From assembly GCF_022695985.1 (NCBI RefSeq), contig NZ_JAAPBF010000011.1, positions 1 through 64,000 of the forward strand: a stretch of DNA of 64,000 bases. Reading direction: 5' to 3'. Position 1 is the first letter of the stretch, and every line of letters begins with the position of its first letter. The position numbers and the translations under genes were made by a program. This DNA comes from Streptomyces sp. NP-1717 (GTDB lineage: Bacteria; Actinomycetota; Actinomycetes; Streptomycetales; Streptomycetaceae). The notes beneath the pieces are model-generated. The model had not been told where the DNA came from, ran no database searches, and saw only the letters and a list, made by a program, of their open reading frames with translations. Shown here piece after piece: positions 7,809 to 16,080 of this stretch.

Positions 7809-8840
7809 ATGACGACTCGCAGGACGACGACGCCCACGACCGGGGCCACCACCGGTGCCGTGACCGGGGCCGGGGCCGGGACCGCGACGGAGGGCACCAC
7901 CGGGTCCCCCGTCCTCGCGGAGATCGTGCGGTCCGGCTTCGTGGAGGGCAGGCACCGCGGCTCGCTGGTGCTGCTCGCGGCCGACGGCAGTGTGGAGTTC
8001 GCGCTCGGCGACCCGGACGTGCCGGTCTTCCCGCGCTCCAGCAACAAGCCCCTCCAGGCCGCCGCCGTGCTGCGCGCGGGCGTCGAACTGTCCGGTGAGC
8101 GGCTGGCGTTGGCGGCGGCGAGTCACTCCGGCGAGGACTTCCACCTCGCCCTTGTACAGAAGATGCTCGCCGAGTCCGGGCTGACGGCGGACGATCTGCT
8201 GAACCCGGCGGACCTGCCGCTGGACCGGGTCGAGGCCGAGGCGTATCTGGCGGCCGGACGCATCCGGGACCGCGTCACCATGAACTGCTCCGGCAAGCAC
8301 GCGGCGATGCTGGCGGCCTGTGTGCGCAACGACTGGCCGCTGGACACGTATCTGGAGCCGTCCCACCCGTTGCAGCGGCTCGTGGCCACGGTGGTCGAGG
8401 AGACGTCGGGGGAGCGGGTCGCGGCGGTCGGTACGGACGGCTGCGGCGCCCCGCTGATGGCCATCGGCCTCACCGGACTCGCCCGCGCCTTCCGCCACTT
8501 CGTCCTCGCCGAGCCCGGCTCGGCCGAGCGCCGGGTGGCGGACGCGATGCGGGCGCATCCGTCGTACGTCGCCGGTACGCGCAGGGCCGACACCTGGCTG
8601 ATGCGCGAGGTGCCGGGCGCGCTGTCGAAGATGGGCGCGGAGGCGGTGCAGGCGGTGGCGCTGGAGGACGGCCGCGCGCTGGCGTTCAAGGTCGACGACG
8701 GCGGCCTGCGCGCGCTGGGGCCGGTGCTGGCACGGGCGTTGGGGCTGCTGGGGGTCGAGGGACCGGTGCTGAAGCGGATCGGGCGGGTGCCGCTGCTGGG
8801 AGGCGACGCGGAGGTCGGCCGGGTGCGCGCGGCGTTCTGA
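7809..8840 (+). CDS. L-asparaginase, AnsA/ReAV (asparaginase II) type
   Basis: 343 residues. It matches the Rhizobium etli-type asparaginase, not the E. coli type. Ser77-x-x-Lys80 in RSSNK and Ser107 in SHSGE correspond to the catalytic set. Cys160/Lys163 in NCSGKHAA and the Cys of DGCGAP match the metal-site residues. It converts L-Asn to Asp and ammonia. ATG 7809 was chosen because GGAAG sits upstream; an in-frame GTG at 7767 lacks a ribosome site. Residues 1-32 are a low-complexity Thr/Gly/Ala stretch, not a clear signal peptide. Confidence 0.88.
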   Translation: MTTRRTTTPTTGATTGAVTGAGAGTATEGTTGSPVLAEIVRSGFVEGRHRGSLVLLAADGSVEFALGDPDVPVFPRSSNKPLQAAAVLRAGVELSGERLALAAASHSGEDFHLALVQKMLAESGLTADDLLNPADLPLDRVEAEAYLAAGRIRDRVTMNCSGKHAAMLAACVRNDWPLDTYLEPSHPLQRLVATVVEETSGERVAAVGTDGCGAPLMAIGLTGLARAFRHFVLAEPGSAERRVADAMRAHPSYVAGTRRADTWLMREVPGALSKMGAEAVQAVALEDGRALAFKVDDGGLRALGPVLARALGLLGVEGPVLKRIGRVPLLGGDAEVGRVRAAF

Positions 8841-8915
8841 TCGCCCGCAACCTCCGGTGGGCAAGCGGCGGAAATCCGCAGGACATTTTGCCCCGCCTGT
8901 GTTTAGCGTACGAGC

Positions 8916-10163
8916 ATGGCCATCGACGTCCGTGTGATCAGCGAATCCGACTTCCCCGCCTGGCTCAGCGCCCTGAACACCGGCTTTCTCCGGCCGCCCA
9001 CGGTGAGCGAGGAGAACGTCGCGGACCGCAGGGCGTACATGGACCCGCTCCGGATGCGGGGCGCGTTCGACGAGGGCCGCTGTGTCGCGACGTACCGCAG
9101 CTTCCCGCAGGAACTGACCGCCGTCGGCGGCGCCCCGCTGCCGGCCGGCGCGATCTCCAACGTCACGGTCTCGGCCACGCACCGCCGCCGCGGGCTGCTC
9201 AGCCGCATGATCAACGACGATCTGGCGGAGGCGAAGGAGCGCGGCGACGTCGTCTCCACGCTGATCGCGGCGGAGTACCCGATCTACGGGCGGTACGGCT
9301 TCGGCCCGGCCGCCTGGATCACTGACTGGTCGATCGACGTGCCGCGCGCCGGCCTCGACCCGCGCGCGTCCGGACAGCCGGACGACGGCGGCCGGGTCGA
9401 TCTGGCCGACGCCGGGGACGTGACGAAGCTGGGCCCCGAACTGCACGACCGGCTGCGCTCCCAGCGGCACGGCATGATCAGCCGCAACGAGCGCTGGTGG
9501 CAGGTCCTCACGGGCACGGCCACCTCGTACGGCGCACCCTGGACGGAGCCGTTCCACGCGGTGTACCGCTCGGCGTCGGGCGAGGTGGAGGGCCTGCTGA
9601 CGTACAAGGCGGACGAGGTGTGGGGCGACGCCAAGCAGCCGCTGAACACGGCGACGGTGCTCGACGCGATCGCCGTGACGACGGCGGCGGAGCGCGCGCT
9701 GTGGCGCTACGTCTGCTCGATCGACTGGATCACCACGGTCCGCACGGGCTACCGCGCCCCCGACGACCTGCTCCCCCTCTTCCTCCCGGACCCGCGCGCG
9801 GCCAGGATCGTCACCCAGGCGGACTTCCTGTGGGTGCGGATCCTCGACACCGTACGGGCGCTGGAATCCCGCACGTACGCGACGTCCGGCACCCTGGTCC
9901 TGGACATCCACGACCGCTCGTCCTTCGCCTCGGGCCGCTACCGCCTGGACGCGACCCCGACGGGAACGACCTGCGTCCCGACGACGAGGTCGGCCGATCT
10001 GGCGCTGGACGTACGGGAGTTGGGTGCGCTGTACCTGGGCGACGAATCGGCGGTCCGGCTGGCGGCGCTGGGCACGGTGACGGAGGAAACCCCGGGCGCG
10101 GCATCCCGCACGGACACCCTGTTCCGCACCTCACGCCGGCCTTGGTGCCCGGACGTGTTCTGA
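8916..10163 (+). CDS. Eis-like GNAT N-acetyltransferase
   Basis: 415 residues in the three-part Eis layout: N-terminal GNAT (about 1-150), a second GNAT-like middle domain, and a C-terminal sterol-carrier-like domain. The acetyl-CoA loop is [14 protein letters not shown] (about 85-98). The protein ends in Phe; in mycobacterial Eis the terminal carboxylate is the general base, so the intact C-terminus is meaningful. Eis enzymes acetylate aminoglycosides and other amines at several positions. The substrate here is unknown. Monocistronic. Confidence 0.87.
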   Translation: MAIDVRVISESDFPAWLSALNTGFLRPPTVSEENVADRRAYMDPLRMRGAFDEGRCVATYRSFPQELTAVGGAPLPAGAISNVTVSATHRRRGLLSRMINDDLAEAKERGDVVSTLIAAEYPIYGRYGFGPAAWITDWSIDVPRAGLDPRASGQPDDGGRVDLADAGDVTKLGPELHDRLRSQRHGMISRNERWWQVLTGTATSYGAPWTEPFHAVYRSASGEVEGLLTYKADEVWGDAKQPLNTATVLDAIAVTTAAERALWRYVCSIDWITTVRTGYRAPDDLLPLFLPDPRAARIVTQADFLWVRILDTVRALESRTYATSGTLVLDIHDRSSFASGRYRLDATPTGTTCVPTTRSADLALDVRELGALYLGDESAVRLAALGTVTEETPGAASRTDTLFRTSRRPWCPDVF

Positions 10164-10255
10164 GAAGGGTGGCCGGTGTATTCGGATATTCACCGGCTTG
10201 TGGCCGGGCGTCCCGCCATCTCCCTTTCGGTGGGGCGGAGTTGTAGCTTCGTTGG

Positions 10256-11145
10256 GTGACTTCTGAGCGCAGTCCACACGACGGCACGGGCCACCTCACG
10301 TTGGACGACGTGGCGAGGATCCTCCGTGAGCGGATCGAGTCCGGCGAACTCGAAGCCGGCTCGCCCATGCCGACACAGGCTCTCCTGGTCCAGGAGTTCG
10401 AAGTCCAGCGCAGTGTGGTCAGGCAGGCCCTGCGGATCCTTCAGCAGGAGGGGCTGCTCACCGAGGTCACCCGGGGATCCCCGGCCCGCGTCGCCGCCCG
10501 CTCCTCCCGCACGGAGGCGGCCGACGGCACGCCCCGGCAGACGATGGTCGCGCTGGGCCCCCGGATCAGCGCGGCCTTCGGCGCCGACGACGTCCGGATA
10601 GACGCGCTGTCCTCACGGCCGAGTCGCTGAGCGCGGCCCTCGGCGAGCAGCGCACCCTCATCCACACCCGTGGATCCGTGCCGCGCACGATCACGGTGCG
10701 CGTGCTGCTGCCCAAGAGGGACATCGACCTGGCCTTCCCCCGGATGATCAGCGATCCCGAGGAGCCCGATCCCGTCCACCGCCGCTGGCTGGCACAGCGC
10801 AACGCGCACGGCATCGTCCTCAGCGACCATCTGCGGGGGCTCGGCGGTGTGCACGGCATCGACGTGGACATCCAGTTCAAGGCGCTGCCCTTCACCCCGC
10901 CGGTGAAGCTGTACCTCCTCAACGGCACGGAGGCGCTGTTCGCCTATTACCAGGTCACGGAGCGCGAGGAACGGATCGGCCCGGAGCCGGTGGCGATGTA
11001 CGACGCGCTGGGGGGAGTGTCGCCGCTCTTCTCGTTCGGCGCGGGAGACGGCCAGGCCCGTCGGGACCACGCGTTCGTGGTGCAGTCGCAGGCCTGGTTC
11101 GACGCGCTCTGGACGACCATCGCCACCGACCTGGTGCTCGGCTGA
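10256..11145 (+). pseudogene. GntR-family regulator, disrupted by a -1 frameshift
   Basis: The first part (10256-10609) encodes a GntR winged helix with SMPTQALLVQEFEVQRSVVR. At about 10610 the frame breaks: it reads ...DAL then SSRPSR-stop, while the next frame continues LTAESLSAALGEQ and runs to a natural C-terminus at 11145. The paralogue at 12308 has DAYSLTTESL at the same place. A single lost C in a C-run after DALS explains the break. The C-terminal domain (FTPPVKLYLLNGTEALFAYY, QAWFDALW) is otherwise intact. The break may be a recent mutation, a programmed shift or a sequencing error. Confidence 0.8.
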
Positions 11146-11182
11146 CGGTCTGTCACCGGACCGGAGCGGTTCCCCCACCTCG

Positions 11183-11356
11183 TCAGCCCATGCCGGGCTG
11201 CATGGCCAGCAGGGCGAGGACGATCGCGCCGATGCCGGCGCATGTGGAGTTCTTGATCTTGAATCCGACGAGAAGCAGGAGCAGCGCGAGCCCTCCCGCC
11301 GTGCCGAACTTCCACTGGACGAACTGCTCCAACACGAAGCCGATCAGAGGCGACAT
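11183..11356 (-). CDS. Small membrane protein (57 aa)
   Basis: MSPLIGFVLEQFVQWKFG, followed by a hydrophobic helix (about 20-33) and a second one ending ALLAMQPGMG. A textbook AAGGAGG precedes the ATG. Two transmembrane segments are predicted. It lies convergent with the frameshifted GntR gene, divergent from the HAD phosphatase, 87 bp from it. Function unknown; its position inside the GntR/HAD cassette suggests it belongs to it. Confidence 0.65.
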   Translation of the reverse strand: MSPLIGFVLEQFVQWKFGTAGGLALLLLLVGFKIKNSTCAGIGAIVLALLAMQPGMG

Positions 11357-11442
11357 GGCCCCTCCTTCAGGGACGGTGTGTGCGGGCCCGCGCCCGCGTG
11401 ACTGGCCGCGACCCATGAGGAGTCGCCGGATAGGGTGCCGCC

Positions 11443-12153
11443 GTGACCGACATTGGTGATCGGCTCTCCGGGGCCCGGTGTGTGCTTTTCGACTTCGACG
11501 GTCCGGTGTGCCGTCTCTTCGCCTGCCGCCCGGCAGGAGGCGTCGCCGAGCGGTTGGTGAAGCGCATCCTGCGGGACATTCCGGCCGAAGAGCTGGGAGA
11601 CGATCTGCTGTCGACCCGGGACCCCTTCCGCGTCCTGCGGCTGTTCGCGAACGAGAGGCCCGGCCACCCGCTCCTGGGGGTACTGCACACCCTGTTCACC
11701 GAGGAGGAGGTACGGGCCGCCCAGTCCGCCAAACCGACCTTGGGGGCGGGTCCGCTGATCCGAACGCTCGCGGGGCTCGGCCGCCGTCTCGCGGTGACGA
11801 CCAACAACTCGGCCGACGCCGCCCGCCCGTACCTCGCGCGCAGAAACCTTCTCCCGTGCTTCGGCGCCGCTCATGTCCACGGGCGGGTCGAGGACATGGA
11901 CCTGCTCAAGCCCCACCCCGATCTGCTGCTGCGCGCGTTGGACGGGCTCGGGCTGCCGGCTTCGGAGGCACTGATGATCGGTGACGGGGCCTCGGACGCG
12001 GCTGCGGCGGACGCGGCCGGGGTGCCGTTCGTGGGGTACGCCCGCAACGAGCGGAAGTACCGCGAACTGCGTGGCGCCGGTGTGTCCGAGCCGCTGATCG
12101 TTCGGAGTCTGGATGTGGTGCGGCGTGAGGTCGCGGAGCTGGCAGAGCGTTGA
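11443..12153 (+). CDS. HAD-superfamily hydrolase (phosphatase-like)
   Basis: 236 residues with all four HAD motifs: I, DFDGPVC with nucleophile Asp17 and acid Asp19; II, TTNNS; III, the Lys of LLKPHP; IV, GDGASDAAAADAAG. An alpha-helical cap separates motifs I and II. The Gly-Pro-Val at the usual D-x-D-G-T position is a common variant in phosphoglycolate-phosphatase-like members. Substrate unknown. It sits between two GntR paralogues, whose C-terminal domains may sense a metabolite related to its substrate (inference). Confidence 0.82.
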   Translation: MTDIGDRLSGARCVLFDFDGPVCRLFACRPAGGVAERLVKRILRDIPAEELGDDLLSTRDPFRVLRLFANERPGHPLLGVLHTLFTEEEVRAAQSAKPTLGAGPLIRTLAGLGRRLAVTTNNSADAARPYLARRNLLPCFGAAHVHGRVEDMDLLKPHPDLLLRALDGLGLPASEALMIGDGASDAAAADAAGVPFVGYARNERKYRELRGAGVSEPLIVRSLDVVRREVAELAER

Positions 12154-12203
12154 AGCAGCCATGATGTCTCCGATGCCGGAGTGAACCTGCCTGGCAACTG
12201 GAC

Positions 12204-12307
12204 TACTTGTCTGCAAGTAAGGCAGGAATCTGCGGCGATTGGCAGTCCAGATAGGCAAGTTGGCTGGAAACTATCCAAAGTGGCTGGTCCGGTTGTAGAG
12301 TGCTGAG
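12204..12307. promoter_or_regulatory. Putative operator/promoter of the intact GntR gene
   Basis: The 16-mer TACTTGTCTGCAAGTA (12204-12219) is an inverted repeat with 6-bp arms and a 4-bp centre, the size and ACTTGT-like shape of GntR-family operators. Two similar direct elements, AAGTTGGCTGG and AAAGTGGCTGG, follow before the ATG at 12308. The stretch is less GC-rich than its surroundings. Autoregulation by the adjacent GntR protein is inferred. Confidence 0.45.
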
Positions 12308-13243
12308 ATGCCTACTGAGCGGCCGAGCATCCCACTACCCCTGCAGATCGCCGACAAGTTGAGGGCGCGGATCGAGGATCAGGTCTATCCGCTGGGGGAG
12401 AAATTGCCCTCCCAGCGCTTGCTCGCCGACGAGTTCGGGGTCTCCCGAGAGACGATCAAGGGCGCCCTGGACCGGCTTGAGAGTGAAGGGTTCATCAAGA
12501 CGCGGCAGGGCGCGAGGTCCGAGGTCACCCGGACGCAGGGGGCTCCGGCTCCGGGTGAGGAGGCGGACGAGACCTCCGTCGTCCGCAGCCGGCAGATCCA
12601 CACGGACGCGCGTCGCGAGGAGGCCGGCGCGCACAGCCTCGAATCAGTCATCGAGCGGGCGTTCCTGGCGAAGGACGTGACACTGGACGCCTACTCCCTC
12701 ACGACCGAGTCGCTGGGCCGCCACCTCGGAAAGCAACTCGACGCGGTGGGCCGGGGCGATCTGCGGCCCGACAGTATTACGCTGCGCCTTCTGGTCCCCT
12801 CGGGAGATTTCCCGCTCGCCTATCCAGCGGCAGTGGACCAGGGCGACAGCCGCCCCTTCGAGCGCTGGCGGCGGAGCGCCGACGAGCACTTGACCACGCT
12901 GAAGAACAAGATCCTGATGGTTCGCGACAGCGACAGGTCGACCACCGACGTCCGGTTGGAGATCAAACGCGTCGAGTTGACCCCCACGGTCAAGTTCTAC
13001 GTCCTGAACAACGAAACGCTGCTGTTCGGGCTCTATACGCTGGCGCCGCGCAACATGATCCTGGACGACGACTCAGTGGTTCTGGCTCTCGATGTTCTTG
13101 GGCTGCAGAGCAATCTCTTCTATCACTCGGCATCCGACAGCGAGACTCAGGGGCATCTCTACTTCACCGAATTCCAGGCCATGTTCGACGGGCTCTGGCG
13201 TCATGCGCACGGCATGCTCAAGATGTATCCGCCCGGCCGATGA
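12308..13243 (+). CDS. GntR-family transcriptional regulator
   Basis: 311 residues. The N-terminal winged helix (about 7-75) has LPSQRLLADEFGVSRETIKG. A charged linker follows (about 80-110), then a C-terminal ligand domain with LTPTVKFYVLNNETLLFGLY and FQAMFDGLW. That domain is paralogous to the one in the frameshifted gene at 10256 and is not one of the classical FadR/HutC/MocR effector types I can name. The two copies flank a HAD phosphatase gene, so the three form one regulatory cassette. Convergent with the ABC permease gene. Confidence 0.82.
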   Translation: MPTERPSIPLPLQIADKLRARIEDQVYPLGEKLPSQRLLADEFGVSRETIKGALDRLESEGFIKTRQGARSEVTRTQGAPAPGEEADETSVVRSRQIHTDARREEAGAHSLESVIERAFLAKDVTLDAYSLTTESLGRHLGKQLDAVGRGDLRPDSITLRLLVPSGDFPLAYPAAVDQGDSRPFERWRRSADEHLTTLKNKILMVRDSDRSTTDVRLEIKRVELTPTVKFYVLNNETLLFGLYTLAPRNMILDDDSVVLALDVLGLQSNLFYHSASDSETQGHLYFTEFQAMFDGLWRHAHGMLKMYPPGR

Positions 13244-13304
13244 GCGAACTGCGCGAACTTCCCGATTCGGCGACGCGTGTGCTGTCGGCTTCGACGGCAC
13301 CGTC

Positions 13305-14093
13305 TCACGCCGTCCGGTTCCTGAACAGCCGCCCCGACATCCCCACCGCCACCAGCAGAATCCCCGCACACCAGGCCAGCGCCACCCAGGGGTCCGAGCC
13401 CACCGGGCGGTTCAGGAGGAGGCCGCGGAGGGATTCGATCACCGGGGTCACCGGCTGGTTGTAGGCGAAGCCGTGGAGCCAGCCCGGCATGGCGGCGATC
13501 GGGGCGAAGGTGCTGCTCGGGTAGGTCAGGAACATCATGAAGAAGGAGAAGGCGCCCGCCGCCTCCGGGGACTTGGTGAGCAGGCCCACCGCCGCCGCCA
13601 GCCAGGAGATCGCCACGATGAAGGCGAGCAGCAGGCCCGCCGCGGCGAGGGCGGCCGGGAGGGTCGCGTTCGGGCGGAAGCCGATCAGCAGGGCCACGCC
13701 GAGGACCAGGACCGTCGAGACGACGTTGCGGACGGTGCTCGAAGCGACATGGCCCGCCAGGAACGCGGCGCCGCCGACGTCGAGGGAGCGGAGGCGGTCG
13801 ATGATGCCGCCCTTCATGTCCTCGTTGACGCTCACCGCCGTGCCGGACGAGCCGAAGCCGGCGCAGAGCAGCAGCACGCCGGGCACGACGTAGGAGACGT
13901 ACGGCCCGCCCGAGCCGGTGTCGATGGCGCCGCCGAAGAGGTAGACGAAGATCAGCATCAGCATGACCGGCAGCATGAGCGAGGTGAAGACGGCGTCGAC
14001 GTTGCGGCTGCTCAGCCGGATCGAACGGCCCGTCATGACAAGGGTGTTGGTGAGCGCCCGGCCGGCCGGGGACATCGTCGCCGCGTCAGACAT
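13305..14093 (-). CDS. ABC-2 type exporter permease (DrrB-like)
   Basis: 262 residues with six predicted transmembrane helices and the ABC-2 layout: cytoplasmic N-terminus, a long loop after helix 2 (NEDMKGGIIDRLRSLDV, an ABC-2 coupling-helix region) and a final basic tail. It overlaps the ATPase gene by 8 bp, so the two are translationally coupled. The pair resembles daunorubicin-type drug exporters. The divergent TetR gene across a perfect inverted repeat suggests drug- or metabolite-induced export. Confidence 0.88.
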   Translation of the reverse strand: MSDAATMSPAGRALTNTLVMTGRSIRLSSRNVDAVFTSLMLPVMLMLIFVYLFGGAIDTGSGGPYVSYVVPGVLLLCAGFGSSGTAVSVNEDMKGGIIDRLRSLDVGGAAFLAGHVASSTVRNVVSTVLVLGVALLIGFRPNATLPAALAAAGLLLAFIVAISWLAAAVGLLTKSPEAAGAFSFFMMFLTYPSSTFAPIAAMPGWLHGFAYNQPVTPVIESLRGLLLNRPVGSDPWVALAWCAGILLVAVGMSGRLFRNRTA

Positions 14094-15081
14094 GGGTCGG
14101 CTCCTCGCTGGTCAGGGGGTCGGTGGCGGGTGTGGGCGCCGTGCCGCGGCCGGTCAGGGCCATGAACACGTCGTCGAGCGTCACGCTGTGCACGGCGAAG
14201 CTCACGATGTCGCGGCGCGCCGGATCGACCTCGTCGAGCAGCGCCCGTACCCGCGCCGCCGTGCCGTCCGTCGGGAGGCCGAGCGTGAGCGTGTCGGGGG
14301 AGCGCCGCACGGCGAGCGGGGCGAGGCGCTCGTACGCCGCCGCGTCGGCGAGCACCAGGTCGAGACGGTGTCCGGAGACCCGGCTCTTCAGCTCCGGCGC
14401 CGTGCCCTCGGCGACCAGCCGGCCGCCGTCGAGCACGGCGATACGGTCCGCCAACTGGTCCGCCTCCTCCAGGTACTGCGTGGTGAGGAAGACCGTCGAG
14501 CCCGCCGCCGACAGCTCGCGCACCACCTGCCACAGCTCCTGCCGGCTGCGCAGGTCGAGCCCGGTCGTCGGCTCGTCGAGGAAGATGACCTCCGGCTCGC
14601 CCACCAGCCCGGCGGCCAGATCGAGCCGCCGCCGCATGCCGCCGGAGTACGTGTGGGTGAGCCGCCGCCCTGCGGCGGTGAGGTCGAAGCGCTCCAGCAG
14701 GTCGGCGGCCCGGCGGCGCGCGTCCGCGCGTGACAGGCCGTGGAGGCGCGCCATCATGCGCAGGTTCTCCTCGCCGGTCTGCTTCTCGTCGACCGACGCG
14801 AACTGGCCGGTCAGGCTCACCGCCCGGCGCACCTGCCGCCGCTGGGTCCGTATGTCGTAACCCGCCACCCGCGCCGTGCCGCCGTCGGCCTCGGCGAGCG
14901 TGGCGAGGATCCGTACGGCGGTGGTCTTGCCGGCTCCGTTGGGGCCGAGGAGGGAGAAGACCGTGCCGCGTTCGACGGTCAGGTCGACGCCGTCGAGCAC
15001 CTTCACCCGCCCGTCCCCGCGCCCGTAGGACTTCTCCAGGCCGATGGCGCTGATCGCTCGTCTCTGGGGGCTCATGGCCAC
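14086..15081 (-). CDS. ABC transporter ATP-binding protein (DrrA-like)
   Basis: 331 residues. Walker A is GPNGAGKTT, the Q-loop lies in SLTGQFASVDE, the signature is YSGGMRRRLDLAAGL, Walker B is VIFLDEPTTGLD and the H-loop region is FLTTQYLEEADQ. A C-terminal extension of about 100 residues (DUF4162-like) matches DrrA-type drug exporter ATPases. The start could be ATG 15081 or the second Met two codons later. Transcription probably begins in the palindromic region at 15114-15156. Confidence 0.9.
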   Translation of the reverse strand: MAMSPQRRAISAIGLEKSYGRGDGRVKVLDGVDLTVERGTVFSLLGPNGAGKTTAVRILATLAEADGGTARVAGYDIRTQRRQVRRAVSLTGQFASVDEKQTGEENLRMMARLHGLSRADARRRAADLLERFDLTAAGRRLTHTYSGGMRRRLDLAAGLVGEPEVIFLDEPTTGLDLRSRQELWQVVRELSAAGSTVFLTTQYLEEADQLADRIAVLDGGRLVAEGTAPELKSRVSGHRLDLVLADAAAYERLAPLAVRRSPDTLTLGLPTDGTAARVRALLDEVDPARRDIVSFAVHSVTLDDVFMALTGRGTAPTPATDPLTSEEPTHV

Positions 15082-15113
15082 CGTTCCTCCGTCGTGCGTG
15101 CTGGCTTGACGCC

Positions 15114-15156
15114 TTATGCGTAACCCTTACGCTTGATGTGTAAGGGTTACGCATAA
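15114..15156. promoter_or_regulatory. Double TetR operator between exporter and regulator genes
   Basis: A perfect inverted repeat: TTATGCGTAACCCTTAC (15114-15130) and its reverse complement (15140-15156), separated by 9 bp. Each half holds a smaller dyad: GCGTAA-CCC-TTACGC on the left and GTGTAA-GGG-TTACGC on the right. This suggests two TetR dimers bound side by side. The site covers the divergent promoters of the ABC operon and the TetR gene. Confidence 0.75.
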
Positions 15157-15213
15157 CTAGGATGGCGTCAAGCGGGAACGGCGGCACGAGCTGGGGAAGG
15201 CGGAGGCGCGGAC

Positions 15214-16071
15214 GTGACGGACGAGGCCATGGGGGAGAGCGCGGGGGACGGCGGCGACGGCGGTACGGGGCTGCCGCCCAGCATCGAAGCCGCCTGGGGA
15301 CTGCGCGCGCGCCCGACGAAGGGCCGCAAACCCGGTCTCAGCCTGGCGCGGATCGTCGACACGGCGGTCACCGTCGCCGCCACCGAGGGACTGCCCGCGG
15401 TCTCGATGGGCCGCATCGCCAAGAAGCTCGGTGTCTCGCCGATGTCGCTCTACCGGTACGTGGCGGCCAAGGACGAGCTGTACGTACTGATGCAGGAAGC
15501 GATCATCGGCGACCCGCCGCCACCGCCCGCGCCGGGCACCGGCTGGCGTACGGCGATGGCCGAGTGGGCGTGGGAGATGCGCCGGATCTGTTACCAGAAC
15601 CTCTGGGCACTCCGTATCCCGATCTCCAGCCCGCCCGCCACGCCCCGGATGGTCGCCTGGTGGGAGTGGGGGCTGGTCGCCCTGGAGGGGACCCGGCTCG
15701 ACTGGAGCGAGAAGCTGTCGGTGATCCTCATGGTCAACGGCCATGTGCGGCACGAGGCGACGCTGATGGCGGACCTGGCCGCCGCCGTCACGGCGAGCGG
15801 CCGATCGGCGGAGGCCGTACTCGCCGGATACGGGCACACGCTGCGCAGGCTGGCCGATCCGGCGCGCTTCCCGTCCGTCGCGGAGATGCTGGCGGCGGGA
15901 GTGCTGGACGTACCGGAGGAACCGGAGAGCCCCGACCACGAGTTCCGCTTCGGCCTCGATCGCATGCTGGACGGCATCGACCTGCTGGTGCGCGAGCGCG
16001 GCGGGGACAGCGGTGTGGGCGGGGGCGCGGGCGGGCGCGGCGGTGAAAAGGGCGCAAAACCCGTCGCATAA
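15214..16071 (+). CDS. TetR/AcrR-family regulator of the adjacent ABC exporter
   Basis: 285 residues with a DNA-binding domain at about 45-95. The recognition region VSPMSLYRYVAAKDELYVLM is characteristic of the TetR subgroup with a TetR_C-like ligand domain. GTG start with GGAGG 7 bp upstream. A Gly-rich low-complexity tail follows residue 265. Divergent from the DrrAB-like operon across a 17-bp perfect dyad, so it is very likely the local repressor. The inducing ligand is unknown. Confidence 0.87.
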   Translation: MTDEAMGESAGDGGDGGTGLPPSIEAAWGLRARPTKGRKPGLSLARIVDTAVTVAATEGLPAVSMGRIAKKLGVSPMSLYRYVAAKDELYVLMQEAIIGDPPPPPAPGTGWRTAMAEWAWEMRRICYQNLWALRIPISSPPATPRMVAWWEWGLVALEGTRLDWSEKLSVILMVNGHVRHEATLMADLAAAVTASGRSAEAVLAGYGHTLRRLADPARFPSVAEMLAAGVLDVPEEPESPDHEFRFGLDRMLDGIDLLVRERGGDSGVGGGAGGRGGEKGAKPVA

Positions 16072-16080
16072 AGTGCGCGC

